DNA of 64,000 nt from Catonia carolina (GCA_035578175.1 JAQMRL010000008.1:63784041-63848040); one strand, 5' to 3'. Shown: positions 35,320 through 48,150, counted from the first letter of the stretch. The notes: generated by a model from the letters alone, not told the origin. Made by a program: numbers and translations.

Positions 35320-35675
35320 CAAAACCATTATTAAAAATCACCAGAAACTGTCAAAGAATTAGAACACTGACCTGAATTAGTTAGAAGTACTTTCGTGGCT
35401 TTACCACATCGTCAGCTCATTACAACACTAAAAATTACATAATTATATTTATTTTGTCAGAGATATAACCTCTTTATTTTATGATAATTTACAATTACAT
35501 TTTTCTATAACTGTAATTGTAACATAATTGTAAGATGTAACTGTAATTATTGTAAAAGTAATTGTGTAATTTAAAGTGTTGTGATGAGCTGACGATGTGG
35601 TAAAGGCACGAAAGTACTTATGGGTAAGTGTTCTTACTAATTTGTTGACTGTTTCGGTGGTTTTTAATGGTTTTT
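35320..35675. repeat. Inverted-arm repeat, about 125-bp arms
   Basis: AAGTACTTTCGTGGCTTTAC (35390s) and its near complement (35585-35625) are part of longer inverted arms that include CACATCGTCAGCTCAT. The middle is AT-rich and non-coding. Arms of this kind occur in foldback MITEs and in Penelope-like element ends; I cannot decide between them. Confidence 0.6.
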
Positions 35676-36156
35676 ATTATAAAAAATAGAATAAGAAATC
35701 TACGAGGCGTGGCTATTAAATAACGAGACTGACGTTGTAAAAAAATTTATTTTTATTTTATATATAATTGTCACCTTCAATATATACTCCTTCTCTACCC
35801 CTACAACGCTCCATGCGAATTTTACATTGTTGGAAACAGTGCTGGAAGTCATCTTCTGTCAGCTCCTTCAGGACACGTGCGGCTTTCTCTTTTACAGCTT
35901 CCACAGACTCAAATCTTGTTCCTTTTAATGCAGATTTCACCTTATGGAACAGGTAGAACACATGGAGTTAAATCTGGTGAATAAGGTGGATGTTCTAACA
36001 CTGAGATGTTGTACTTGGCTACGAACCTCTTGACAGATAACGCGGAATGAGCTGGCGTATTGTCTTGGTGGAGAACCCATGATTTGTCCTTCCACATTTC
36101 GGGGCGTTTTTCCTTACTCTTTGACGTAGTTCAGAAAGTACCTCAAGGTAGTAATA

Positions 36157-37369
36157 CGTATTACTTCGAATTTAAGACGCACATTTTTAACGCAATTAAA
36201 GGGCTAAAATAATAGGTGCGTCTTAAATTCGAGGTACATGTAAATTGACCTGTTGAATTGTATTAGCGTACAAGTACCTTTGAGAATACAATATGGAGAC
36301 AATATTGTCTACAGTTCCCGTGTATTTCAATTGACGCAAGTGTGACCATCCCCTTACAACAACCGGCAAAATTAAACGAGCTTCTGCATCTCCGATAATA
36401 GAATGGATTTCAAAAGTTTGAAAAGATTTGCCACCGGGTATTATCATTAAATCCTTTTTGAAGTGCTGTTTGTCAAATGCATTGGATGACTAAAGATGAT
36501 GTTCTTTGGAATCACAGTGACGCAAAAAATCCGATTCAACATCCGACTCCGATGTAATTGACGACCATTCGAGAACGTAAAACGAAAAAACGTAATTAGG
36601 AAGCTAATGAAACAGACTACTTATGTAGCCATAAAAATATTGAATGAAAAATCGTGTAAATAGTCTATATATATTGTTGTTGTTTAGGTCATCAGCCAAA
36701 AGGCAGATTTGAACCCGTAGAGGTTTTACTAAGTAAAACGAGAAGTAAGGTGGTTTACCATTGGCTTCCTCACTGAGTGGAAAAGTACGCTTATCAGGAT
36801 GCCGGGCCCTCTGAAAAGCACATATTTTCCATTCTGCAAATGACACCTTCTCTTCATTCACCACAGGGTCTGGCTGTATAATGAAATTCATTACTTTCAG
36901 AAAAGGTAACTCTGACTAGTGTCTCTTACACCTCTACCTCTTCTGTTCTTAAATGATTCAGTCGGTTAATTGGCTGACCATGTGATAAGAAATAGAACTA
37001 TTTATTTTAGCCTTGCAACGAACAGATTGAGTGTAAATAATTTCACAATCCACCTTTCCGTTATGGGCAACTATATACATTATATTTTATACAAATATGG
37101 TTTTTGTGAAATGTTACTGTGTCAGGTATGTACTTTTTAGTGAACACAAATGGTATTTAATGTTAACTGAATTACGGTACTACTATATTATAATATACGG
37201 GTTTTTACTTTTTCTATTGAGTATTTTTATTTCTACTAAAAAATCGTTTTTTAAATACCTGGTAATCATGACGCGTCTTAAATTCGATGTTTTTATTTTT
37301 TCACAAAATCATTTCCTAAAACATCGGTGCGTCTTAAATTCGAGGGCGTCTTAAATTCGAAGTAATACG
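36157..37369 (-). mobile_element. TA-flanked pogo/Tigger-like transposon inserted in M4
   Basis: Perfect 24-bp TIRs beginning CGTATTACTTCGAATTTAAG, each next to TA; the target TA inside the mariner derivative is duplicated. The core GCGTCTTAAATTCGA occurs in both TIRs and again as extra subterminal copies near 36214, 37273 and 37329-37353. A 74-codon minus frame (36223-36447) is not recognised and no transposase motif is seen, so it is non-autonomous. It carries a family B retroposon. The pogo label rests on TIR style and is tentative. Confidence 0.75.
36675..37068 (-). repeat. Family B retroposon, copy 6, inside the pogo-like element
   Basis: Third level of a nested insertion. CTATATA-rich flanks on both sides may be the target duplication. 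The family ORF (36604-36891, minus, start at 36889-36891) is open. Confidence 0.87.
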
Positions 37370-38612
37370 TATTGATTAATTGTTCGACCTTTAGAAACCC
37401 AGTGAAGGTACACAATCCAATGGATTTAAAAAAAAAACAATCATCATTGGTTTAAATTTTGACTTGCTCATTCGAGCTTTTTTGGCTCTCGGTGGAGTGC
37501 GGCTCTTCCAGTGCATGGATTGGCGCTTCGTTTCCGGATCATAAGTAAAAAAACCACGTTTCATTACATGTTATTATCTTCTACCTGTTCCCTATGGTGA
37601 AATCTGCATTAAAAGGGACAAGATTTGAGTCTGTGGAAGCTGTAAAAGAGAAAGCGGCACGTGTCCTGAAGGAGCTGACAGAAGATGACTTCCAGCGCTG
37701 TTTCCAACAATGGAAAATTCGCATGGAGCGTTGGAGGGATAGATAAGGAGTGTATATTGAAGGTGACAATAATTGATTATGTATAAAATAAAAATGAAAT
37801 CTTTTACAACGTCAGTCTCGTTATTTAATTGCCACACCTCGTAGTTTATTAGTTTATACCTCTTAAAGATCTGATACAATTGTTTTGGTTCTATCGAAAC
37901 ACACAATGTATAAAGATTTTTCCTCACATGGTATTAAAACTATTTTGGTAGAATCAAAGTATACTTTCATTTCACAGTGTTTTTGGTGCTTGTGAGATTT
38001 GTACTAAACTCATTTGTTTAAAACCTTAAAAGTATTGATCTTTTCTCTGTCAAAGACTCTTTATCGCTGTATACAGTACTGTATTTAAAAATGTACAACA
38101 TAGCTAATATGTTCATTTATTTGCTGCAGTTTTTTACTATACTGTATTTGTTTTTTGTCCTTCAATTAAAAAAACCTGATGTTAACAACTACTCACACGA
38201 TTTCTGAGATAGCGTAAAATTAAAAAGTACTGTACTATAGTGTATTACAGCTACGGTAGGCTACTTCGACTAAATTTCCATACATTAACGACGTTTGTAC
38301 TGGTTTGTTAGTTTTATTTTTTTTAAAAGCAAGTTGGGTTAGCGAAAATTCTAAGTATAAAAAATGAATAAATTCCTACGTTGTAACGATCTTCTTAATT
38401 TTTCCCATTTATATATACACTTTCTGATATACCGGGTGAGCATAAAGTCTTACCCTGATTATAAAATTTTATTACAGAATAATCGTTTGACGTAATAATT
38501 TAAATCTGGCGCTGTTACATAGGTTATTGTTAGTAGATTTTGTGACCAATAGATGGCGCTAGTGCTCCTCAACAATGACATGGTCTGTTAGTTCACGTTA
38601 GTTGCTGGCGAA

Positions 38613-38948
38613 ATGGCGTTGAAGCAGGAGAAAGCACAATGTGTGCTTTGGTTTCACGAAACGAAATCGCCCATCAGTGTTCAGCGTAATTTTCGGGCTT
38701 TTTATGGACGCAGCCCTCCTGATGTTAAATCAATAAAGCGATGGTATGAAAGGTTTAAAGAAACAGGCAGCGTTGAAGATCTTCCTAGAAGTGGCAGGCC
38801 TAGTGTGAGTGAAGCAACTGTTGATCTTGTTCGGGAATCGTTTCAACGGAGTCCGTCTAAATCAACTCGTCAAGCATCACGTGAACTTCAAATACCGCAA
38901 GCAAGTGTGGTGAAAATTCTTCATAAAAGGCTTAGGTTGCATGCTTAG
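38613..38948 (+). pseudogene. DD41D transposase, N-terminal DNA-binding part
   Basis: 111 codons from MALKQEKAQCVLWFHETKSP to a stop at 38946-38948. It covers the two helix-turn-helix units that bind the TIR (RSPPDVKSIKRWYERFKETG, GRPSVSEATVDLV, RQASRELQIPQASVVKILHK). The catalytic half continues at once in the next frame, so this is one gene broken by a small deletion and not two genes. The start fits: 180 bp inside the TIR and matching family N-termini. Confidence 0.85.
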
Positions 38949-39646
38949 TGCAAATCGTGCAGGCCTTGCAACCGAATAATTTGCTGAGACGTGCAGAATT
39001 CGCAACTGAGATTCTCAACAGGATTGACGGCGCTAACGATTACTTAAATCGCATATGCTTTACCGATGAATCCACCTTTCATGTCAGTGGAATGGTAAAT
39101 AGGCATAATGTCCGTATATGGGGATCAGAGAATCCACATGCTACTGTACAGTTACAGCGAGACAGCAAAAATGTGAATGTTTGGTGCGGCCTCATGCATA
39201 ATAAGGTTTTCGGGCCGTTTTTCTTCACGGAAAACACCATTAACGCTAACATTTACTTAGATGTTTTGCAACAGTTCATTGCACCACAGTTAGAAGAATA
39301 TCAACCATGGATAATTTTCCAGCAAGATGGGGCACCGCCCCACTGGGCTTTGATAGTGCGTAATTTCCTGGATGAAACATTTCCGGATCGGTGGATTGGA
39401 AGGGATGGTCCAACACCCTGGCCACCCCGCTCTCCAGACATTACTCCCCTTGACTTTTTTTTCTGGGGCTATATCAAGGATAGAGTCTTCGCCACACCAG
39501 TTGCTGACGTTGACGAAATGAAGGCTAGGATACAAGCTGCTGCGAGTACTGTGACAGAACACATGTTACAAAACACCTGGCGGGAACTGGAATACCGCTT
39601 CGACATTCTCCGAGCTACCAAGGGGGCACACGTTGAAGTTTACTAA
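38948..39646 (+). pseudogene. DD41D transposase, catalytic part
   Basis: Continues the preceding frame after the shift. The catalytic triad is intact: Asp40 in CFTDES, Asp127 in IIFQQDGAPPHW and Asp169 in SPDITPLDFFFWGY, with 41 residues between the second and third Asp, the spacing of the DD41D (rosa/VISITOR-like) group. The first codon listed is GTG only because of the frameshift. An RNase H-like fold cuts and joins the element at TA. The stop at 39644-39646 matches the family end. Confidence 0.87.
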
Positions 39647-40263
39647 TGTAAGTAATCTTAAAAAAAACTATTAACACTAACCTATGTAACAGCATCAAAT
39701 TTAAATTATTATGTCAAACAGTTATTCTGCAATAAATTTTTATAATCAGGGCAAGACTTTATGCTCACCCGGTATATTACTAGTACCTGGCAAGTATTTT
39801 ATTTCTCGTTCAGGAATATTTTATTTTTTATTATATTTGTTGGTTAATCTGATTCTGTGCTTTTAACCGAAAAATCTACAGCTTATATTTTTTTGTTCTT
39901 TTGAATAAAATATTTGATTTATTTTTTCCGTTTAAACTTTACTGCTCGTTTTCCAAAAACTTCTATTTTTTTAACTTCAGTTAGGCCTACTACATATCTC
40001 AGTTATTGTTTTAGACTTCTATTTAAAATGTTCAGGGCATAATATAGCTAACTTTTAATATATAATTGTTTAAATTTATTGGGAACGGGTGAAGGAAATA
40101 CATTTTGATATTCATTCTTCAGCTGGGCAGACAGGCTCTATTTTAAAAGTTTTTATAAACTTATAAAGTAAAAATTAAAAAAAAAATAGTTTGAAAGATA
40201 GGAACTCATGTAAATATCTAATTAAACTGATATTCATGGAATTATCTCAAATAGTTTCAGATA

Positions 40264-40634
40264 CAGTAGGTCCTCGATTTACCGTGGTTCGGATTTAACG
40301 TCTCTCATTTGAGAAAAGAAAAATGTTGCCCCCCCCCTTACGTCACGTTTCAAGTTAATACTATTGTTTGAGAATTAACAAAAATGCCTTCCAATTCCAC
40401 AAAATATTAATTAAAATTATTGACAATGGACAATGGTTTATTCATAATATTTCCGCCTGCATTTAATAAGACGTCTATAATATTACGATTAATGTCACAC
40501 TGTAAGTCCTAATGAAGGACATAAGATCACTATACATAAATGAATACACAATTCCCCTCAAACCCCTTTTTGAATGTTCGGATTTAACGTCGGTATTCAA
40601 CCAGATTTTACCACGGTAAATCGATGACCTACTG
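40264..40634. mobile_element. Tigger/pogo-like MITE, 371 bp
   Basis: TIRs CAGTAGGTCCTCGATTTACC (left) and CAGTAGGTCATCGATTTACC (right, complement) differ at one base in 24 and are flanked by TA (40262-40263, 40635-40636). GTTCGGATTTAACGTC is repeated inside near both ends. No coding capacity. Confidence 0.85.
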
Positions 40635-41222
40635 TATATTTAAATGTACTTAAAATTACATTTTAAGGTATAGGGCGAACTCTTAAGAACTTATAAGTGA
40701 GCCTTGGTATTCTACAGAGGTAACCAAAAAAGGTTTATTTAAAAACCAACCGCACAATATTATGCTTTAGACTTTACTTAGCAAGGCCACAAAATTAACT
40801 AAGGTAAGCCTAGCACGTTGATCGACAGACAGGAGCCAGAAACTTATGATGTGATATTTCTCCAATCAGATGCAAAGGCACCTGGTTGTTGAAGCCAGTG
40901 GTACTGACTGGTGTAACAAGCATTGAACATATTTCTAAGCTTTTGGCTTTTATTTATACCATAACCGTAGGTCCGAGTTTATAATGTTTACCGAATTCGA
41001 ATGTACTGAGTTTAAAATTCATGTTACCTTTTTCTCATTTTGTCGTTTATTGACTTGTTTTGCTTTTAGAATACATTATTAAAGATTTTCCATCATTTAT
41101 AGTGAACTTGGTGTGAAATTAATGGGTGTTTTTAATATTCGTGTGTTTATTTTTCAGAGTTTGTCAAAAGTTAGAGTGATAGAAAGATTTCACAGTATTT
41201 AAAAGTTATTACTTTTTATATG

Positions 41223-41624
41223 TTGTTGTTGTTTAGGTCAACAGCCGAAAGGCTAGTTTGAACCTCTAGAGGTTTTACTAAGTAAAAATGAGAAGTGAGG
41301 TGTTTACTATTGCCTTCCTCACTAAGTTGAAAGAGTATGTTTATCAGCATGCCAGGCCTTCCGAAAAGCTCCGACTTTCCACTCTCCAAATGAGACTTTC
41401 ACTTCATTCACCACAGTGTCCGGCTGTATAGTGAAATTCATTACTCTCAGAGGAGATAACTCTGACTAGTGTCTTTTACACCTCTACCTCTTCTGTTCTT
41501 AAATAGTTCAGTCATATAATTGGCTGACTACGTGATAAGAAACAGAACTATTTTTTGTAGCCCTGAATCAGCAGATCGAAAGCAATTAATTTAACACTCC
41601 ACCAGCCCCGTTATGGGCAAAACG
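41223..41624 (-). repeat. Family B retroposon, copy 7, with 9-bp target duplication
   Basis: TTTTATATG at 41214-41222 and 41625-41633. TTG-repeat tail at the left, CCAGCCCCGTTATGGGC at the right. Confidence 0.9.
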
Positions 41625-41633
41625 TTTTATATG

Positions 41634-44600
41634 CATTTTTAAAATAAATAATTATTGTGGAAAATAAATCTTAGCTCAGAATATCTGATATTTTTTCTAT
41701 AAAATCCGTAAAGAATTAATAACTTGAATACGGCTTAATAAGTCCAATTTACTAATTATTTCTGTACCGTTGATCGACGCAATAGTCTGGAAACATGAAT
41801 CTAGGCTACCGAAGGGCTATGACCTACAATAAAAATATTGGTATAGAAGGGATACATAGAATGATGATGTTTTAGGTCTGAAGGAAAAGGGCACGCAGGC
41901 GCCACTGTATTGGAAAATCTTTGAGCGGTGCATGCGTAAACGAGTATATACGTTAGTAAGTCCCCATTCACGAGGTACAGCGTGCTATGACGTCCGACGT
42001 TCGTTTCTATTATAGTTTGCCCCCTACTGTTGGACCACAAATACGATTCTTCTAACAACAGTAGGATGCTGCAAATGTGATGTAGTGCATCTCATTCGAT
42101 CTATATGTTTACATCTTCATTTGTTTGTCGCGTCTTTTCATTCTGTGTTTGTGTTTAGAAAACTATTTTTTATTGTGATAACTTCGGTTTCTTTTTTTAT
42201 TTACTTATTTGTCTTCAACAACTGAGGAAAAGTGCGACAGTTTTGTAAATATTGTGTCTTTTCAGCATTTTTTTAAAAGAAACGTACGTATGTTTTGTTT
42301 GTATCAAGACTCTCTTTTTTTATATAACAATATATAAAAATACTTACACATATATCACTAAATTTTAACATGTTTTCCCTTAAAAATTGCAAAATTTTAG
42401 TATCTTCATTTACTGTAATTTTATGAGTTTTGATTAAGAATCCATTTATTAAACATCCAGTTTTTCAATAAACGATACATATTATTATTATAGAATAATA
42501 CATTTTATTAAAAAATCAAGGGTGGTATGTTTGGTTTTCATTTATTAAAATTGTTTGCAAACTTGCTGTTTAAATCGTATAAAATCATGCATCTAATATG
42601 AATTCATATTGCTCGTTAATTAAAATCGTATATATTTAAAAATATTTATTATATTTCCTTAAATAATTTAATAAATATTTTTAAATCATTACTTATTTAG
42701 CAGATGATATAACTTAATTGTTTACCATATTTCTTTTAACTTTGTCTTGTGGTTTTTTTAATAAACTATGCAATGTGTAATACCTATGTAAATTTATGAA
42801 GATAACAATCATTGCCAAAATTGCAGCAACTGTTAAAGTAATCTATTAACCAAAATTAAAAAAACCTCATGAAGGGCAGCGGTGCATGAGTCAACGAGTT
42901 TTAGAAAAATACGAAAATACTTTATTTTCATACAAAAAAAAACACTTCTATTACTGAATAAGTTTTTACTGTTCATATTTTAATAGTTCGTTTCTCTTTT
43001 CTACAAAATATGATGTTTTATTCTTATTGTTTCTAATTCTTAATTTGACATTCTTATTCATGAAATTATAATTTTTGGTAAATAACAGATTATCAACGTA
43101 CCAATTTTGAAAATAATTCTTGATAATCTGATAATGATTTGAACTTAGCAAAATTTAACTTCTATTGGATTACTATTGATTCCACAAAATTAATTATTTT
43201 AACATTCATGAATTGTATTCTTTTCTGGAAAGAATGTAGGTCAACGTGCTTTATTTAAGTTCACGTGTTCAAGTTCCTGTTAGGCCTCTAGGCCAGCCCA
43301 GTCAGACAGCTGGTCGAAAATTGTTAAGTAACAACGGTTTGATTAACGATTAAATGATGTCCAGCTAACAAACACAAACATTTCTATTCAAATCTACGCA
43401 GAAAATATACGGAAAAGTAATGATCGAATTGGGTTGTTTTTAAAACTAGAACGTTAGTCTACCTGATAAGAAAAAAATAACTTATTATTTTAACGCTCAT
43501 TATTTTTTATTTTAGAGCTTGTTATTTTAACATTCAGTTTCGTTCTGGAGATTATGCAAATTTATCAGTGAAATGCACATTTAAAACTTTCATTAAATTT
43601 TGTGTTCTTATACATTTTAAAAAAATTAAGAAAATTCAATATTTTTGTTAGGTTATTGTTGCCCTTGGTTATTTTTAATTAATGAAAAACATTAATTTCA
43701 AAATATGTTCTTGAGGTTTTTTTAACGGTAACATCCATTGTAAATAAAATTATAACTTTTGAATAGCTATGACGCGTTTTACTAAGCCAATAATGTAGAA
43801 CCGTTTTCAAAAATCAATGAGACGGTGTTATAGAAATGTTTAACGTTATAAGAAATACATCGCAAAATACTTACTGGACATGAATGTAAAAAATATATAT
43901 TTTTGAGTATGGAGGGGATTTCCTAATTTAGGGTTGTTTTTGTTGGGGGAAGAAACCCTATTATAATAAACCAACAGGGGATTTAGCATATTTTTCAATA
44001 AAATAAAAAACTGGTTTTTGTTTGATTTTCAATGGAAAACTGTAACCTTTTAACGGGAAATTTTATTTGCTATTCAGTTTGGTATATTTTTCTATTATTT
44101 CGGGTGAACCATTGTCAGACGTAGGTTAACAATAGAATTTATATTTTAAGTTACAATAAAGAATGTTTAGTCCCATTCAACCTCTGTTTGAGATCAAGGT
44201 CATTGTCATTAGGTTATATAAATTTAAATTAATTGTCTGAAGAATGTTGCGTAAATTTAAATAACTTGTGAAAGCTAAATTATCATATTTTATTAAACTA
44301 AATCATCATCCGTTTTCTTTATTTAACTCAACGCCTTCAAATCTGTAGATTCTTTAATCAGAGTAAATTACATTCAATTTTTTAATTGTAGAAAGTATGT
44401 GCATTGTATTAAATTATTCTTTATTTGAAAATTAATGATTTTTTAAAATTTTACTCCATGAAGAATTTCATTTTAGTAATACATATTTTTTTATTTTTTG
44501 ATAAATATATATTGTAAAAATAGCAAAGGATGTTTTTAATCATGTGAAATAAAATTTGTTATTTGATCTACATATTGAAAAGAGGGGTTTCAATGGACCA

Positions 44601-47549
44601 CCCCATTGTTTTCAAGCACAAATATTCAGGTTCGCGTCCTTGTACACTGTAATACATTTAGCCTCTAAATAGATTTGTAAGACTGGGCTATAATCTGGAA
44701 TTTTATTTTATTTTTGTTCTTTAGTCAGTCATGTAAAATTAAGAATACTTAACTCATATTAAAATTTATAAAACTTCCTGTTTTTGTGTTAGAAACTCCT
44801 TTAACAATTTTGATTGAATTTTGTTCAGTTACAACATTTTCCGGAGTCATTAACAAATTAACTGTGGTACTAATTTATTTTTAAAATTCTCAGTGGATTT
44901 ATTTTTATCGAAAATTCGGTTTTTACAAAATTACAGCCTTAAAGTGATTACTACGAAAAAAATTCATTTAACAAAATATAATGAAAATTTCTAATTTCTA
45001 ATTTTAAATATAGTATTTTTAACCTGAGTTGTTATTAAGGCATATGAGAGGAAGGTTTTATAAATTTTCGTTTGGTATTTAAACAGTTTTTTAAGTGTTT
45101 CACGTACGGTAATAGTGGTAAGTTTTGTATACTACTAGTGCAAAGGAATTCTAGCACAGTTTTAGAGACTGTACTTTTTATGACATGCTTTAATTTTGTT
45201 TTGAAGTACAAAATGTTTCTTCTTCTTCTCTTCACACCATAGACCATCCTGCCTCTTGCTGAATCAAAATGTTTTATGTTTCACTGGAAAGCTGTAATCA
45301 CAATAAATTGCTCCCAATGTTGTGTAGTGGTCTTCCCATGATTTTTCTTCCCTCAGAACTATATCCTAGAACCTGTTTTGTTTCGCTATCTCCATTTCAT
45401 TCGTTGAAGGTGCTCCATCCGTTTGTTGCGATTGGAACAGATTCTCCCATTTACACTTATTGTCTGAATCTCTTTCCTTATACAATATAGAAATTTTTAA
45501 TTCAGTGTATAACTCTACACTCTTCATAGAAAACGCATCTCCACAGCTTCCATTTTGTTTCCTTCTCCCTACAAAAGCACACATTTCGCTATTATACAAA
45601 CGTGAAAAATTTAATTAAATAAGTAACTTTACTCTTAAAACGTGTTGTCTTAACATGGAGACTGTTGGTTGAGATTGATATGAGGCAGGAACAGTCAAGA
45701 CCTCATCACTTTTCCATTCATACTTTGTCTGTTAGGTTTTCAGGTAATATAATTTGTTCTGTTTTTTTTTTTAACTTTTACGACCTCAAAGAATTACTTT
45801 AGTCCAATTTCTGGGCCAGTTTATTCTGTAATCGGTTCTTCTAATTCCCGAAGAGTGTAAGTTGTTTTATTGTCGCTTCTTTCCTTTTAGCTCACATCTT
45901 TTAGAGGCGTTCCGACCTTTGGCACCTGTCCTCGTTCGAATAAACCCTGTTGTATTTCTTTCTAGTTTTATTAATACATTTTAAAAACTCTATCAAAATC
46001 GGTTCATTCAATGTGTAATCTCACACATTGCAGTCAACCGCAGTGGTTTACCGCCTGGTAACCGTGTGTTTGGCGGGCAGCCGCATTGTAGTGCTTTTGC
46101 AAAAATTTGATTGAAATTGTTTACAAGAGATCTTATAGGGATTAAAATTGATAAATATACCTACTTTGAATATTCAAAATTAAATGTGATAATATTTGCT
46201 ATGTTTAACACCTTCAGTTTATTCAAAGTTAGGATAGGAAGGTGTATGTGTATGTGGAAAAAAGAATCTCAAGAGATATTTATTTTTCTTTCCTATTTTG
46301 ACCACCGGAATACTGAATGAAACAGCTACCTTCCGGTCTTTATACCACAGCGGTACTTCTTTCTTTTACTGCCTTCCTAGTTCTTCCGTTATCGTTTTTA
46401 GAGTTTCCTTGTGATTTATTTTCCTCTTAAAACCCTTGAAGTTTTGACATATTGCTATTTTTTTTTTTATCATTGATTCAATATATTTTAATCGTTCGAT
46501 ATTGTCTTGAAAGAGTGTTCAAGTTGTACAGTTTTTTAGTATTATTTTGATTTATGTGTCACAGTCCATTTGATCAAAATGCTGAAGAAAATTAGCAGTA
46601 TTTTTCTGTTTTTCAACAGGGAGATTTTTTAAGAAAACAGGCTAGTATGTATTCTAAAATATGTTTCCTCGTTTGTTCATTTCCTATTTAATATTAGACT
46701 AATATTTGAAATTATCGTATGACCTCTACAGCCTGAAGTCTTTCTTTTGAATGGCTATTGTACCGATAAAAGTTTTATAAAATAAATTTTAAAATAATTG
46801 ATGATTGGCCTATACGAGTAGTTTACAATTTCGTGCACAGTTTTACAAAGTGTGTATGAGGTTAAGATTGTTCTTTTAATGAGTCCCAAAACAATCCTTA
46901 ATTAATTATATTTCTGTATCAAAGGGGTAAAGAGTGTTAACTGTAATTTAGCAAAATTGAGGTTAAATTGCCTTTAAAATCAGAAAGAAATGCTCTCTCT
47001 AATGCTCCAATTTTGTAGTTGATGTACAAGATTTGTTGTAAAATCGTTATTGAATGTGTTTTACTGATAGTCAAGTAAATTTTGCTTAAATTTTTGTTGA
47101 ATTTGGTGTTTTATTCGTCTGTTACTCAACAGTAGGCTACTAAATTTAAAAAATTTAAGTTTTTTTTTATAAAATCAACTTATTGTACATTGAAGTTAAT
47201 ACTAATGTAGAACGTAAAAAAGTGGCAAAACACAGAAAGCTGTTAAGGTTTTAAGTCCTGTTTGGGTAGGAAAGAATACAGAAGTTGACAACGTTATAAA
47301 ATAATGAATTGATAAGTAGATTAGAAAAATTTTCTGTAGAAACTGGGTAAATTTCAAGTTTTTCAACACCTACTGAAATTTTGTTACAATAATGAAAAAA
47401 TAATATTGGCTCTTCTGAAAAATCACCAAAATTAACACTTTTTTCTTTTCAGGTACAGATTTTTTTGTTAGGATTCCCGTACTGTTTTGAGTTTAATGCA
47501 AAAATAATCGAAAAAGATTCAAGTTTTACACGAAAAATTCTTCTTCTAA
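41634..47549. other. Long AT-rich spacer
   Basis: Almost 6 kb with no recognised gene. A GC-richer patch at 41880-42060 (minus frame 41801-42058, unassigned) and the repeat at 42220-42300 are the only landmarks; several short frames (45035-45600, 46111-46320) lack family signs. Confidence 0.55.
42220..42300 (+). repeat. Repeat pair, copy 2
   Basis: Same orientation as 35040-35120, with several differences and indels. Both are followed by AAACGTA-like sequence and T-rich runs. Confidence 0.55.
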
Positions 47550-48150
47550 TTAAGGATTAGGTCCCAGGATGTGTTTCGATACCCGTCTAGCCACTGGTTG
47601 CCTTGGATGACGTCTTCCAATTGATCTGTAACTTTTGACCAGTCTAGGAGTTCTATGAGGAGACATTTTTTGAAGATGATTGGTCCATTTACAGCGGTAT
47701 TTCATAAGTGGCTCTTTAAAAATACCAACACTTGATTCCTTCCGTATTTCCTTATTGCTGAACCGATGTTCTTTTACAGCTTTTAATGCTTCTTAAAAAG
47801 CACAACTGGATGTAATTCTCATATTTGTTCTTTCATAACTAGGCCTTACTACCATACGTCAATGTCTGGACATTCACTGTCTTACAGAATTTCATCAGTG
47901 TCAGTTCGGACCTTTTCTTTTAAATGACTGCGTTTTCTGCCACAAATTCTATTAAATCTTTGTGTTTTTTGTTTTTTACTTCATTGAAATCTTCATATGC
48001 AACATCACGTTCCAAATAGAGAAAATGACTTACCTGCTCCAGAATTACTCCATCAACTTTGTCCTGACTGGGTATTTCCCGCTGAGAGTCCTCACTCTTG
48101 TTTTTGTAATTAAAATTCTTAAATAAAACTGACGACAACCATAACAAAAC
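47550..48150 (-). pseudogene. Decayed non-LTR reverse transcriptase C-terminus
   Basis: The open part at 47920-48147 contains GVILEQVSHFLYLERDVAYE, close to the EQV..F.YLG-type segment found after the catalytic motifs of insect non-LTR ORF2. Further downstream on the same strand, in other frames, come YKCKWTNHLQKM (frame-corrected only by eye) and RRHPRQPVAR, matching the end of such proteins. Several frameshifts and stops show it is dead. No tail or target duplication was found. Confidence 0.55.

Larger units (their letters stand above)
35703..37841 (-). mobile_element. Mariner derivative M4, same junction as M1, interrupted by another transposon
   Basis: TIR CGAGGCGTGGCTATTAAATA starts after TA at 35701 and the complementary TIR ends at 37841 before TA. 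Removing the insert 36157-37369 leaves 924 bp, close to M1 (931 bp). The flip (TTATTATC then TTCTACCTGTTCCC, near 37580) is the same as in M1. Fragmentary C-terminal reading frames occur at 35758-35961 (minus) and on the plus strand near 37596-37745. Confidence 0.85.
38430..39774 (+). mobile_element. Tc1/mariner DD41D transposon, nearly complete
   Basis: TIRs of about 32 bp (ACCGGGTGAGCATAAAGTCT and following) at both ends differ at a single base, and TA (or TATA) flanks both sides. The 1345-bp length is normal for the superfamily. It carries one transposase gene split by a frameshift at 38946-38948. The near-identical TIRs and otherwise open gene indicate recent activity. Confidence 0.9.

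Noticed and set aside
41801..42058. 85-codon minus frame in a GC-richer patch
   Set aside because: No motif or exon signals; at most a possible regulatory patch.
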